64,000 nucleotides of DNA. It comes from Lentzea alba. Its GTDB lineage: Bacteria > Actinomycetota > Actinomycetes > Mycobacteriales > Pseudonocardiaceae. The notes beneath the pieces are model-generated. The model was not told where the DNA came from. It did no database searches and worked only from the letters and a program-made list of their open reading frames with translations. Location: assembly GCF_011067745.1 (NCBI RefSeq), contig NZ_JAAMPJ010000011.1, positions 116,636 to 180,635 of the forward strand. Reading direction: 5' to 3'. A program made the translations under genes and the position numbers. This document shows positions 25,324 to 33,118 of the stretch, one piece after another (positions within the stretch are counted from its first letter, which is position 1; each line of letters begins with the position of its first letter).

Positions 25324-26686
25324 CGCGCGTGTAGTCCTCAAGTCCGTGCATCGAGAGATCCTTGCCGTAGCCCGAGGCGCCGAACCCGCCGTGCGGCATC
25401 TCGGACGTCACCAGGCCGTGCGTGTTGACCCACACGATGCCGAAGTCGAGCCGTGCCGTCAGTGCCGCGACCCGACCCGTGTCACGGGTCCAGACCGACG
25501 ACGCGAGTCCTTGCGGCACACCGTTGGCCAGCGCGATCGCCTCGTCGTCGGTCGCGAACGACTGCACGGTGATCACCGGCGCGAACGCTTCTTCCTGGAC
25601 CAGCTCGTCTTCCTGCCCGAGCCCGGAGATCACGGTGGGCTCCAGGAAGAAACCGGCCGAACCGTGCTGCTTTCCTCCACAGTGGACGGTTCCGGAAGAC
25701 CTGCCGAGCAGCCCGAGCACGCGGTCGAGCTGAGCCTTGCTGTTCAACGGACCGAAGTCCTGCCCCGGCACGGACGCGGACGCCGCCTTCGTCAGCGCCG
25801 CCACGAACTCGTCGTGCACGCCCGAGTGCACCAGCACACGGGTCGCGGCGGTGCAGTCCTGGCCCGCGTTGTAGAAGGCGGCGCCGACGATGCCTTCCGC
25901 CGCGGCCGTCACGTCGACGTCGTCGAACACCAGAACCGGCGCGTTGCCACCGAGTTCGAGATGCGTGCGCTTCACGGTCGCGGCCGCGCTGCGAGCCACC
26001 TCGACGCCGGCCCGCGTCGAGCCGGTCAGCGACACCATCGCCGGCACGGGGTGTTCGACCAGCAACCGGCCGGTGTCCCGGTCGCCCAGCACGACGTTGA
26101 ACACGCCCGCCGGCAGCACCTGCGCGGCGAGCGTGGCCAGCAGCACGGCCGACGACGGCGTGGTGTCGGCGGGCTTGAGCACGACGGTGTTGCCGGCCGC
26201 GAGCGCAGGGGCGATCTTCCACACGGCCATCATCAGCGGGTAGTTCCACGGCGTGATCTGCGCGATCACACCGACCGCCTCACGCCGCTGGTACGAGGTG
26301 GCACCGGGGAGGTACTCACCCGCGGCGGCGGTGCCCAGCGCACGGGCGGCACCGGCGAAGAACCGGATCTGGTCCACGCACTGCGCAATCTCGTCGCCGA
26401 GCACCACCGAGCGGATCTTGCCGGTCTCGCGGACCTCCGCGTCGGCGACCGCTTCCGCGTTGGCCTCCAGCAGGTCCGCGAGTTTCAGCAACGCCAGCTG
26501 GCGTTCGCCGGGGGTCGTGCGGGACCACGCGGGGAAGGCGGCCTCCGCTGCGCGCACCGCCGCGTCGACCTCGGCGGCACGGGAGACGACGGCGCGGCCG
26601 AACTCCTCGCCGGTCGTGGGATCGATCAACGCCGAGGTCTCCTCGGCGGACGCCGAAGCGCCGTTGACGAAGTTCGCGACGGTCAC
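25298..26686 (-). CDS. Aldehyde dehydrogenase (probable guanidinobutyraldehyde/aminobutyraldehyde type)
   Basis: A 462-residue NAD(P)-dependent aldehyde dehydrogenase. The catalytic residues are Glu244 (LELGGNAP) and Cys278 (NAGQDCTAATRV); the cofactor site is ITPWNYPLMMAVWK and TGSTRAG. The QDCTAATRVLVH context and short length match the gamma-aminobutyraldehyde/betaine-type subgroup. It is the last gene of the operon with a ureohydrolase and a ThDP decarboxylase. In that setting it would oxidise 4-guanidinobutyraldehyde to 4-guanidinobutyrate, as KauB does in Pseudomonas; this is inference. The GTG start overlaps the upstream stop by 4 nt, so the open frame further upstream is not its own. 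Confidence 0.88.
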   Translation of the reverse strand: MTVANFVNGASASAEETSALIDPTTGEEFGRAVVSRAAEVDAAVRAAEAAFPAWSRTTPGERQLALLKLADLLEANAEAVADAEVRETGKIRSVVLGDEIAQCVDQIRFFAGAARALGTAAAGEYLPGATSYQRREAVGVIAQITPWNYPLMMAVWKIAPALAAGNTVVLKPADTTPSSAVLLATLAAQVLPAGVFNVVLGDRDTGRLLVEHPVPAMVSLTGSTRAGVEVARSAAATVKRTHLELGGNAPVLVFDDVDVTAAAEGIVGAAFYNAGQDCTAATRVLVHSGVHDEFVAALTKAASASVPGQDFGPLNSKAQLDRVLGLLGRSSGTVHCGGKQHGSAGFFLEPTVISGLGQEDELVQEEAFAPVITVQSFATDDEAIALANGVPQGLASSVWTRDTGRVAALTARLDFGIVWVNTHGLVTSEMPHGGFGASGYGKDLSMHGLEDYTRVKHVMIAH

Positions 26687-28299
26687 GTGTGCTCCAGATG
26701 CGTCGGGGCGAACATGCGCAACACCGCGGGCAGCACCACCACGTGCGGGCCGTCCCCGGCGAACGCCTTGGCGAGATCTTCGCGCAGCGACTCGGGCGTG
26801 CTGCGGGTGGCGGGCACACCGAACGCCTCGGCGAGCGCCACGAAGTCGGGCCGGGCCAGCTCGGTGGCGGTGGCCTGGCCGAACGCGTCGGACATGTACT
26901 CGCGCAGGATGCCGTAACCGCCGTCGTCGACGATCAGCCACACTACCCGCGAACCGTGCTGGGCGGCCGTGGCCAGTTCCGAGATCCCGTACATCGCGCC
27001 GCCGTCCCCGGACACCGCGAGCACCGGCCCGTCCACCGCCGCGGCGACTCCGAGCGCGGCCGGGAAGCCGTACCCGAGCCCACCGGCGCCCTGGGCCGAG
27101 AAGTGCGCCCCACCACGGGGATCCCACGCCGACCAGGCCCAGTACGCCAGGATCGTCATGTCCCAGCAGGTCGGCGTGCCGTCGGGTACCGCCGATCGCA
27201 GCGCATCGAGCACTTGCTGCTCCAGGTCGAGCCCCTGCCCGTCGAGTCGCGCCCGCACCAGTTCCAGCAGCCTGCTGACGAGCGACTCGGAGACGCCGTC
27301 CACCGCCCGTGCCGTCACGCCGGAGGTCAAGGCGCGCACCGCGTGGCGGGCATCGGCGTGGATGCCGAGTGCCGGGTAGTTCGACTCCAGCTTGCCCAGG
27401 TCGGCCTCGATCTGGACGACCTGACCGGTGGGGCGGAAGGTCCGGTAGTTGCTGGACAGCTCGCCCAGCCCGGACCCGACGACGAGCAGCACGTCGGCGG
27501 AGGCGAGGAACTCGGTGGTGTGCCAGTCCTCCAGCCACGACTGCGCGGAAAGCGGGTGGTCCCAGGGGAAGTTGCCCTTGCCGCCGAACGTCGTCACGAC
27601 CGGCGCCCGCAGCTTCTCGGCCAGCTCCAGCAGCTCGTCCGCGGCCCCGGCAGCGCCACCGCCGGCGAGGATCACCGGCCGGGAAGCCTCGTTCAGCAAC
27701 CGAACCGCCTCGGCGACCAGCTCCGCCCGCGGGTGCAGTTCCCGCACGGACCAGGAAACCGACGCCACGGGTGGGATGGCCGCCGGCCCGAGCAACACGT
27801 CCTGCGGGATCTCGACCCACACCGGTCCGAACGGCGCGGTCAGCGCGATCTCCCACGACTCGGCCAGCGCGGACGGGATCTGCGACGCGTGCCGCACCAC
27901 CCGAGCGTGCTTGACGACGTCCCGGAACGACGCCAGCTGATCGGTCAGCTCGTGCAGGTACCCACCCCGCACCCCACCGAGTCCGGCGGACGGGATCTGC
28001 GACGAGATCCCCAGCACCGGCGCCGAGGCGGCGGCGGATTCCTGCAGCCCGGCCAGGGTTTGCAGCGCGCCAGGGCCGGTCGACACCAGCAACGGCGTCA
28101 CCGAGCCGGTGATCCGCGCGTGCCCGTCGGCGGCGAAAGCGGCGTTGACCTCGGTCCGCGAACCGACGTACCGCAGTTCTGACCGGCGAAGGGCGTCGAA
28201 CAGCCCGAGCGCGTGCTGACCGGGGATGCCGAAGACGGTGTGCGCGCCGAGCGCTTCGAGCGTCTCGACGACCACATCACCACCGTTGCGGATGGTCAC
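26683..28299 (-). CDS. Thiamine-diphosphate-dependent decarboxylase (2-ketoarginine decarboxylase-like)
   Basis: A 538-residue ThDP enzyme of the acetolactate synthase/benzoylformate decarboxylase superfamily. The conserved Glu50 (SRTEVNAAFAADG) activates the cofactor; the central domain has VILAGGGAAGA, and the ThDP-binding end has SGDGGAMYGISELATAA. It resembles AruI-type enzymes that decarboxylate 2-ketoarginine to 4-guanidinobutyraldehyde. The neighbours supply the next two steps, oxidation and removal of urea. The GTG start has AAGGAGGG upstream and overlaps the ureohydrolase stop by 4 nt. An acetolactate synthase role is less likely because no small subunit or ilv genes adjoin it. Confidence 0.85.
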   Translation of the reverse strand: MTIRNGGDVVVETLEALGAHTVFGIPGQHALGLFDALRRSELRYVGSRTEVNAAFAADGHARITGSVTPLLVSTGPGALQTLAGLQESAAASAPVLGISSQIPSAGLGGVRGGYLHELTDQLASFRDVVKHARVVRHASQIPSALAESWEIALTAPFGPVWVEIPQDVLLGPAAIPPVASVSWSVRELHPRAELVAEAVRLLNEASRPVILAGGGAAGAADELLELAEKLRAPVVTTFGGKGNFPWDHPLSAQSWLEDWHTTEFLASADVLLVVGSGLGELSSNYRTFRPTGQVVQIEADLGKLESNYPALGIHADARHAVRALTSGVTARAVDGVSESLVSRLLELVRARLDGQGLDLEQQVLDALRSAVPDGTPTCWDMTILAYWAWSAWDPRGGAHFSAQGAGGLGYGFPAALGVAAAVDGPVLAVSGDGGAMYGISELATAAQHGSRVVWLIVDDGGYGILREYMSDAFGQATATELARPDFVALAEAFGVPATRSTPESLREDLAKAFAGDGPHVVVLPAVLRMFAPTHLEHT

Positions 28300-29234
28300 T
28301 GTCCCTCCTTGAGAGACAACAAGCTCACCAGGTCGTACGCCACGTGCGAGGCTGCCACGGACGTGATGTCCGCGTGGTCGTAAGCAGGCGCCACCTCGAC
28401 GACATCCGCCCCGACCAGGTTCAGTCCCCGCAGCCCGCGCAGGATCTCCAGCAGTTCCCGCGAGGTCATCCCACCGGCCTCCGGCGTCCCGGTACCCGGA
28501 GCGTGCGCCGGATCCAGCACGTCGATGTCGATCGACACGTACAACGGCCGCGACCCGATCCGCTGCCGCAGCGCGTCCACGGTCTCGTCGACGCCCCGCC
28601 GCATGACGTCCGACGAAGTCACGATCCCGAACCCGAGCCGCCGGTCGTCCTCGAGGTCCTTCTTGCCGTACAACGGACCCCGCGTGCCGACGTGCGAGAT
28701 CGCCTCGGTGTCGAGGATCCCGTCCTCGACGGCGCGGCGGAACGGCGTCCCGTGTGTGTACGGCTCGCCGAAGTAGGTGTCCCACGTGTCGAGGTGCGCG
28801 TCGAAGTGCAGCAACGCCACCGGCCCGTGGATCCGCGCAACGGCCCGCAGCAACGGCAACGCGATCGTGTGGTCACCGCCGATGGTCACCAGCCGGGTCC
28901 CGTCGCGCTGCAGATCGGCAGCAGCGCCCTCGATCGTCTCGATGGCCTCGCCGATGTGGAACGGGTTGACCGCGATGTCCCCGCCGTCCGCGACCTGGAT
29001 CCGTTCGAACGGCGACACGTCCAGGCCGGGGTGGTACGGCCGCAGCAGCCGGGACGCCTCCCGCACCGCCGAGGGCGCGAACCGCGCACCCGGCCGGTAC
29101 GAGACGCCGGTGTCGAACGGGACTCCCACCACCGCGACGTCGGCGTGCGCCACCTGGTCCAGGCGGGGCAGCCGGGCGAAGGTCGCCGGGCCCGCGTAGC
29201 GCGGGACCTGGGAGGAGTCGACGGGGCCGATCAT
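28296..29234 (-). CDS. Ureohydrolase, agmatinase/guanidinobutyrase family
   Basis: A 312-residue dimanganese ureohydrolase. All six metal ligands are present: His122, Asp145, His147, Asp149, Asp236 and Asp238 (motifs GGDHTIALP, HFDAHLDTWD and SIDIDVLDPAHAPG). Members split agmatine, guanidinobutyrate or guanidinopropionate into urea and an amine. In this operon, 4-guanidinobutyrate to GABA plus urea is the best fit because the decarboxylase and dehydrogenase would make that substrate. The ATG overlaps the symporter stop by 4 nt. The frame is open for a long way upstream only because of GC bias. Confidence 0.9.
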   Translation of the reverse strand: MIGPVDSSQVPRYAGPATFARLPRLDQVAHADVAVVGVPFDTGVSYRPGARFAPSAVREASRLLRPYHPGLDVSPFERIQVADGGDIAVNPFHIGEAIETIEGAAADLQRDGTRLVTIGGDHTIALPLLRAVARIHGPVALLHFDAHLDTWDTYFGEPYTHGTPFRRAVEDGILDTEAISHVGTRGPLYGKKDLEDDRRLGFGIVTSSDVMRRGVDETVDALRQRIGSRPLYVSIDIDVLDPAHAPGTGTPEAGGMTSRELLEILRGLRGLNLVGADVVEVAPAYDHADITSVAASHVAYDLVSLLSLKEGQ

Positions 29235-30676
29235 GCGCTCACCAGTTCCTCTTCTTCGGTTGCTTCCCCCGCGACCCGACGGTCCCACCGCGCGAGCACG
29301 GCCGGATCCGTCGCCGGGGTGGCCAGGCTGACCACCACGTACGTCACGAACGACGCGCCGAGGCTGTAGTAGATGGCTTCGTTGGCGTACACGTCCACGA
29401 ACACCATGAACCCGATGGCCGTCAGCGACCCGACCGCCATCGACACCATCGCGCCGAGCCGGGTGCCGCGCTTCCACACCAGACCGCCGATGATCGCGAC
29501 CAGCAGCCCGCCGACGAGGATGTTGTAGGCGACGGTCAACGCGGCCACGACGTCGTTCAAAGCCACCGCGATGGCGATCGCGACGACACCGATCACGAGC
29601 GTGAACATCCGGTTGTCGTGGACGTCGGAAGCAGCGTTGCGGCCAGCCTTGGCTTTGCGCCGCCAGATGTCGTTGGACGCCACCGTGGCGCAGGCGATGA
29701 GGGCGCCAGAGGAGGTCGACATCATCGCGGCCAGCGCGGCGGCGAGCACGAGGCCGCGCACACCGGTCGGCAGCAGGCCCTCGACGATCGTCGCGAACGC
29801 TTCGTCGGAGTTGACGATGTCGGGGTACAGCGCCTTGCCCGCGAGGCCGATCAACGCACCCGCGACCGCGTAGACGAGGCAGTAGAGGCCGGAGGTGATG
29901 CCGCCCCAGGTCGCGACTTTCGGCGACTTCGCGGTGAACACGCGCTGCCAGATGTCCTGGCCGATCAGCAGGCCGAACACGTAGATCAGCAGGTAGGTGA
30001 CGATCGTGCTCGCGCCGATGTTGCCGACGTCGAACATCGCCGGGTCGTCGAGGCGTTCCCGGATGCCGTCGAAGCCGCCCGCGGTGGCGAGGCTGATCGG
30101 CAGCAGCAGGAACAGGATGCCGACCGTCTTCACGACGAACTGCACGATGTCGGTGAGCGTGATCGACCACATGCCGCCCAGAACGCTGTACAGCACCACG
30201 ATGCTGCCGCCGATGATCACGCCGACGGACTTCGGCAGTCCGAAGAGGACGTTGAAGATCGTGGAGTACGCGATCGTGGACGTGACGGTGAGCATCAGCG
30301 TGTAGGCCGCCATCACCAGACCGGAGATGGCGCTGGAGTTGCCGCCGTAGCGCAGGTCGAGCATCTGGGAGACGGTGTAGACCTTCAGCTTCACGATCCG
30401 GCGCGCGAACAGCGCGCTGAGCAACAGGATGCCGAGACCGATGGCGAACACCATCCAGGCGCCGGAGATGCCGAACTTGTAGCCGAGCCCGACACCGCCG
30501 ATGGTCGACGCGCCGCCGAGCACGACGGCGGACATGGTGCCGGAGTACATGCCGAAACCGAGCCTGCGTCCGGCGACCAGGTACTCGCTCTTGCTGGTGG
30601 CGCGGCGCATGCCCCACCAGCCCATGCCGAGCATGCCGAGCACGTAGGCGGCGATCACCGCGTAGTCGAGAGCCAC
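29231..30676 (-). CDS. Sodium:solute symporter (SSS family)
   Basis: A 481-residue inner-membrane protein with about 13 hydrophobic segments. The SSS-family pattern is visible as AAYVLGMLGMGWWGMRRATSKSEYLVAGRRLG at the N-terminus and GLVLAAALAAMMSTSSGALIACATVASNDI in the sodium-binding region. It starts with GTG behind AAGGAGGT and is the first gene of the operon, so it probably imports the operon's substrate (arginine, agmatine or a guanidino acid; inference). Transcription would start in the 55-nt gap facing the PucR regulator. Confidence 0.92.
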   Translation of the reverse strand: MALDYAVIAAYVLGMLGMGWWGMRRATSKSEYLVAGRRLGFGMYSGTMSAVVLGGASTIGGVGLGYKFGISGAWMVFAIGLGILLLSALFARRIVKLKVYTVSQMLDLRYGGNSSAISGLVMAAYTLMLTVTSTIAYSTIFNVLFGLPKSVGVIIGGSIVVLYSVLGGMWSITLTDIVQFVVKTVGILFLLLPISLATAGGFDGIRERLDDPAMFDVGNIGASTIVTYLLIYVFGLLIGQDIWQRVFTAKSPKVATWGGITSGLYCLVYAVAGALIGLAGKALYPDIVNSDEAFATIVEGLLPTGVRGLVLAAALAAMMSTSSGALIACATVASNDIWRRKAKAGRNAASDVHDNRMFTLVIGVVAIAIAVALNDVVAALTVAYNILVGGLLVAIIGGLVWKRGTRLGAMVSMAVGSLTAIGFMVFVDVYANEAIYYSLGASFVTYVVVSLATPATDPAVLARWDRRVAGEATEEEELVSA

Positions 30677-30738
30677 TGTCGGACCTCCTTGGGTTGCAGG
30701 TCACAGTAGGAACGCGGACTGGCGCTGATAAGTGGTCG

Positions 30739-30770
30739 TTGTGCACAATCCTGGACTTGTGGTTGTGCAA
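30739..30770. promoter_or_regulatory. PucR operator candidates TTGTGCACAA and TTGTGCAA
   Basis: A perfect 10-bp palindrome TTGTGCACAA lies at 30739-30748, and a second half-site TTGTGCAA at 30763-30770. They sit between the divergent symporter and PucR genes and run into the first PucR codons. Repeated TTGTGCA elements fit binding by the adjacent regulator. Confidence 0.5.
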
Positions 30771-32093
30771 ACCGTCCCGCTCAAGGACCTGGTCGCGCGA
30801 GTCGATCTCGGGCTGACCGTCCTGTGTGGAGCCGACGGGCTGGACCGGCCGATCCGCTGGGCGCACGTGTCCGAGCTGGAGGACCCGACGCCGTACCTGG
30901 TCGGGCAGGAGCTGCTGCTCACGGCCGGGGTGCGGTTCCCGTCGGACGTGCCCGCGTACGTCGCCGGCCTGGTCTCGTCCGGGGTGTCGGCGATCGGGTT
31001 CGGCGTCGAACCGGAGTTCCCGACGGTGCCGCTTTCGCTGGTGGAGGCGTGTGCGGCGCAGGGGATGCCGCTGCTGGAGGTGCCGCCGTCGACGCCGTTC
31101 CTCGCGGTCTCCCAGGCGCTGGGCGCGCTGCTCGCGGAGATCGCCGTGCGCGAACAGCGGATGCTCGCGGACAGCCAGCGCGCCCTGACCCGCGCGGCCA
31201 CCCGCGTCCGTCCTGTCGAGTCGGTGCTGACGACCCTGGCCGTGGTGCTGAACTGCCGCGCCGATCTGGTGGATCCCGCATCGGCGCCGGAAGACGTCGC
31301 AACGCTGGCCCGACGGGTCGCCTCCGGCACCGGGCCCCGTTCGGCCTCGACCCAGGTGGGTGAAGACCACGTGACGCTGGACCCGGTCGAGTCCGCGGTG
31401 CTCGTGGTGCGCCGATCGATGCCGCTGTCACCCGCCGAACGGGCGGTCGTCGCGGTCGCGCTCGCGTTGCTCGGGCTGCTGCGCCGGGACCTGGAGAGCG
31501 AACGCGGTCAGATCGCCCGGCTCGCGGCGTCGGCGTTGCTGCGCTCGCGGGTGACCGGAGTCGGGAACGTGCTGGGGCCTGGCCCGTACCGGGTGATGGC
31601 GGGACAGTCGCGGGCGGACTACGACGTGCTGGCGCAGCGGTACGGGCCGCTGGTGTCGAAGGTGGAGGACGGGTTCCTGGCGCTGGTGCCGGCGGGGTTC
31701 GAGGTGTCCGGTCCGGTCGGGGTGTCCGCGGAGGTGTCGGAATCGGACATCACGAGTGCCGTTGAGGAGGCATCGGCGATGTTGGCGCGAGCGCTGGCCA
31801 CCGGCTCGCCGGCGTTCCCCGCGGCCGAACTCTCGTCGTTGGTCGACCCGGTGGCGGCCCGCGCGTTCGCTCGCCGGGAGCTCGCCGCCCTGCTCGGACG
31901 CCCCGAGCTGGTCGAGACCCTGCGCGCCTGGCTCGGGCAGCACGGCAGCTGGGACCGGGCCGCGGCCGCGCTCGGGGTGCACCGCAACAGCGTTCGGCAC
32001 CGAATCTCGCACGTCGAACGGCTGCTCGGTCGTGATCTTGGCTCGGCCGACGCGCGGGCCTCGCTGTGGCTCGCGCTGACGTGGCTCGATTAA
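30759..32093 (+). CDS. PucR-family transcriptional regulator
   Basis: A PucR/CdaR-type activator of about 444 residues. The N-terminal PucR domain starts VPLKDLVARVDLGLTVL and includes RWAHVSELEDPTPYLVGQELLLTAG; the C-terminus is the HTH_30 domain (LVETLRAWLGQHGSWDRAAAALGVHRNSVRHRISHVERLLG). Such proteins control purine, amino-acid or GABA catabolism. It is divergent from the guanidino-acid operon and is its likely regulator. The start is uncertain: GTG at 30732, 30759 or 30765 are in frame and none has a good ribosome site; 30759 is used here because the site before it carries an operator. Confidence 0.85.
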   Translation: MVVQTVPLKDLVARVDLGLTVLCGADGLDRPIRWAHVSELEDPTPYLVGQELLLTAGVRFPSDVPAYVAGLVSSGVSAIGFGVEPEFPTVPLSLVEACAAQGMPLLEVPPSTPFLAVSQALGALLAEIAVREQRMLADSQRALTRAATRVRPVESVLTTLAVVLNCRADLVDPASAPEDVATLARRVASGTGPRSASTQVGEDHVTLDPVESAVLVVRRSMPLSPAERAVVAVALALLGLLRRDLESERGQIARLAASALLRSRVTGVGNVLGPGPYRVMAGQSRADYDVLAQRYGPLVSKVEDGFLALVPAGFEVSGPVGVSAEVSESDITSAVEEASAMLARALATGSPAFPAAELSSLVDPVAARAFARRELAALLGRPELVETLRAWLGQHGSWDRAAAALGVHRNSVRHRISHVERLLGRDLGSADARASLWLALTWLD

Positions 32094-32237
32094 TTGCTTT
32101 GCGATGTCCGCGCCTGCTCGGTCATCATTGTTCCATGATTACCGCAGAGGAATGGGCCGGAGCGCCCTCGAAGCTGTGAGCTGCTAGTTCGCTTTCTTTC
32201 TGACTTTTGCGAGCATTTTGTATCAGTGCTCGTGTTT
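32094..32237. other. Leader region upstream of the tRNA gene
   Basis: This stretch is AT-richer than its surroundings (TTCGCTTTCTTTCTGAC, GCATTTTGTATCAG) and probably carries the tRNA promoter. No protein gene is supported. Confidence 0.4.
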
Positions 32238-32309
32238 GGCGTGTTCGTCTAGTGGTCAGGACGCTGGACTCTCAATCCGGAAACACGGGTTCGATCCCCG
32301 TACGCGCTA
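32238..32309 (+). tRNA. tRNA-Glu (anticodon CTC)
   Basis: A full cloverleaf can be drawn. Acceptor GGCGTGT pairs with ACGCGCT (with G-T at 1-72 and T-G at position 5), the D arm is GTCTAGTGGTCAGGAC, the anticodon arm CTGGA-CTCTCAA-TCCGG gives anticodon CTC at about 32271-32273, and the T arm is ACGGG-TTCGATC-CCCGT. The gene does not encode CCA. It reads the GAG codon, which dominates in this genome. Confidence 0.9.
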
Positions 32310-32428
32310 CGTGGCCCGGTCTTCGTGGGGTGGACTGGGCCCGCTCTCCACGGGTCGATGTCAGACGGACCCAAAGAATCTTGGCAAAACTTCGCCCGAA
32401 TGGTCTAGACGCCAGTTACGCTCTGCGA

Positions 32429-33091
32429 ATGGCAGCGGTCCCCGCCTTCGCACGCTACGAGGTCGACGTACGTCGGCCGAACGCCGCGCGGATCCACGAC
32501 TTCTACCTCGGCGGCGCGCACAACTACGCCGCCGACCGGGCGTTCGCCAAGCAGGCCGTCCGGATCGACCCGGAACTGCCGCTCGTCACCCGAGCCCAGC
32601 GGACGTTCCTGCGGCACGCCGTCCGGCACTGCTGGGCTGCGGGCGTCCGCCAGTTCCTCGACCTCGGTTCCGGCATCCCGACGTGCGGTGCGACGCACCA
32701 GACGCTGCCCGACGCCCGTGTCGTGTACGTGGACTCGGACGCGGTGACGGTGGCGTTCGCGCGCGGGCTGCTGCGCGGCGAGCCGCGGACGTGCGCGGTG
32801 GAGGCCGACCTGCGCCGTCCCGAGCAGGTGCTGCGGCATCCGGGCGTGATGTCGCATCTCGACCTGCGCGAGCCGTACGCGGTGCTGATGGTCGACGTCC
32901 TGAGGTACGTCGACGACGCCACCGGGCCGGGACGGGTGGTGCGTCGGTACCGGCACGCGTTGCCGGCGGGCGGGTTCCTGGTGGTGTCGCATCCGGCCCC
33001 GGTCGAGCAGCTGATGGAAGGGCTGTTGATCGAGGCGCCGATCGTCGTGCCGGGCGCGTACGCGAGCATCGGGCGCAAGGGCCGTATCTGA
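32429..33091 (+). CDS. DUF574-type S-adenosylmethionine methyltransferase
   Basis: A 220-residue protein of the actinobacterial SAM-dependent methyltransferase family DUF574. The hallmark N-terminus is RPNAARIHDFYLGGAHNYAADRAFA, and the Rossmann region has RQFLDLGSGIPT and VVYVDSD. Family members are abundant in actinobacteria but their substrates are largely unknown. This copy is shorter than the usual 260-280 residues at the C-terminus, ending ASIGRKGRI. A promoter-like TTGGCA-N17-TCTAGA lies just upstream (32380-32408). The LuxR-type gene follows after 27 nt. Confidence 0.83.
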   Translation: MAAVPAFARYEVDVRRPNAARIHDFYLGGAHNYAADRAFAKQAVRIDPELPLVTRAQRTFLRHAVRHCWAAGVRQFLDLGSGIPTCGATHQTLPDARVVYVDSDAVTVAFARGLLRGEPRTCAVEADLRRPEQVLRHPGVMSHLDLREPYAVLMVDVLRYVDDATGPGRVVRRYRHALPAGGFLVVSHPAPVEQLMEGLLIEAPIVVPGAYASIGRKGRI

Positions 33092-33118
33092 CTCGGGTTT
33101 CCCGCCTCCTTAAGGAAC

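Noticed and set aside
28296..31370. 1024-residue frame joining the ureohydrolase with upstream sequence
   Set aside because: The upstream part is a frame shadow of the symporter and PucR genes.
32207..32428. Extended N-terminus for the methyltransferase reading through the tRNA
   Set aside because: It would translate the tRNA-Glu gene. The DUF574 family starts near residue 1 from the ATG at 32429.
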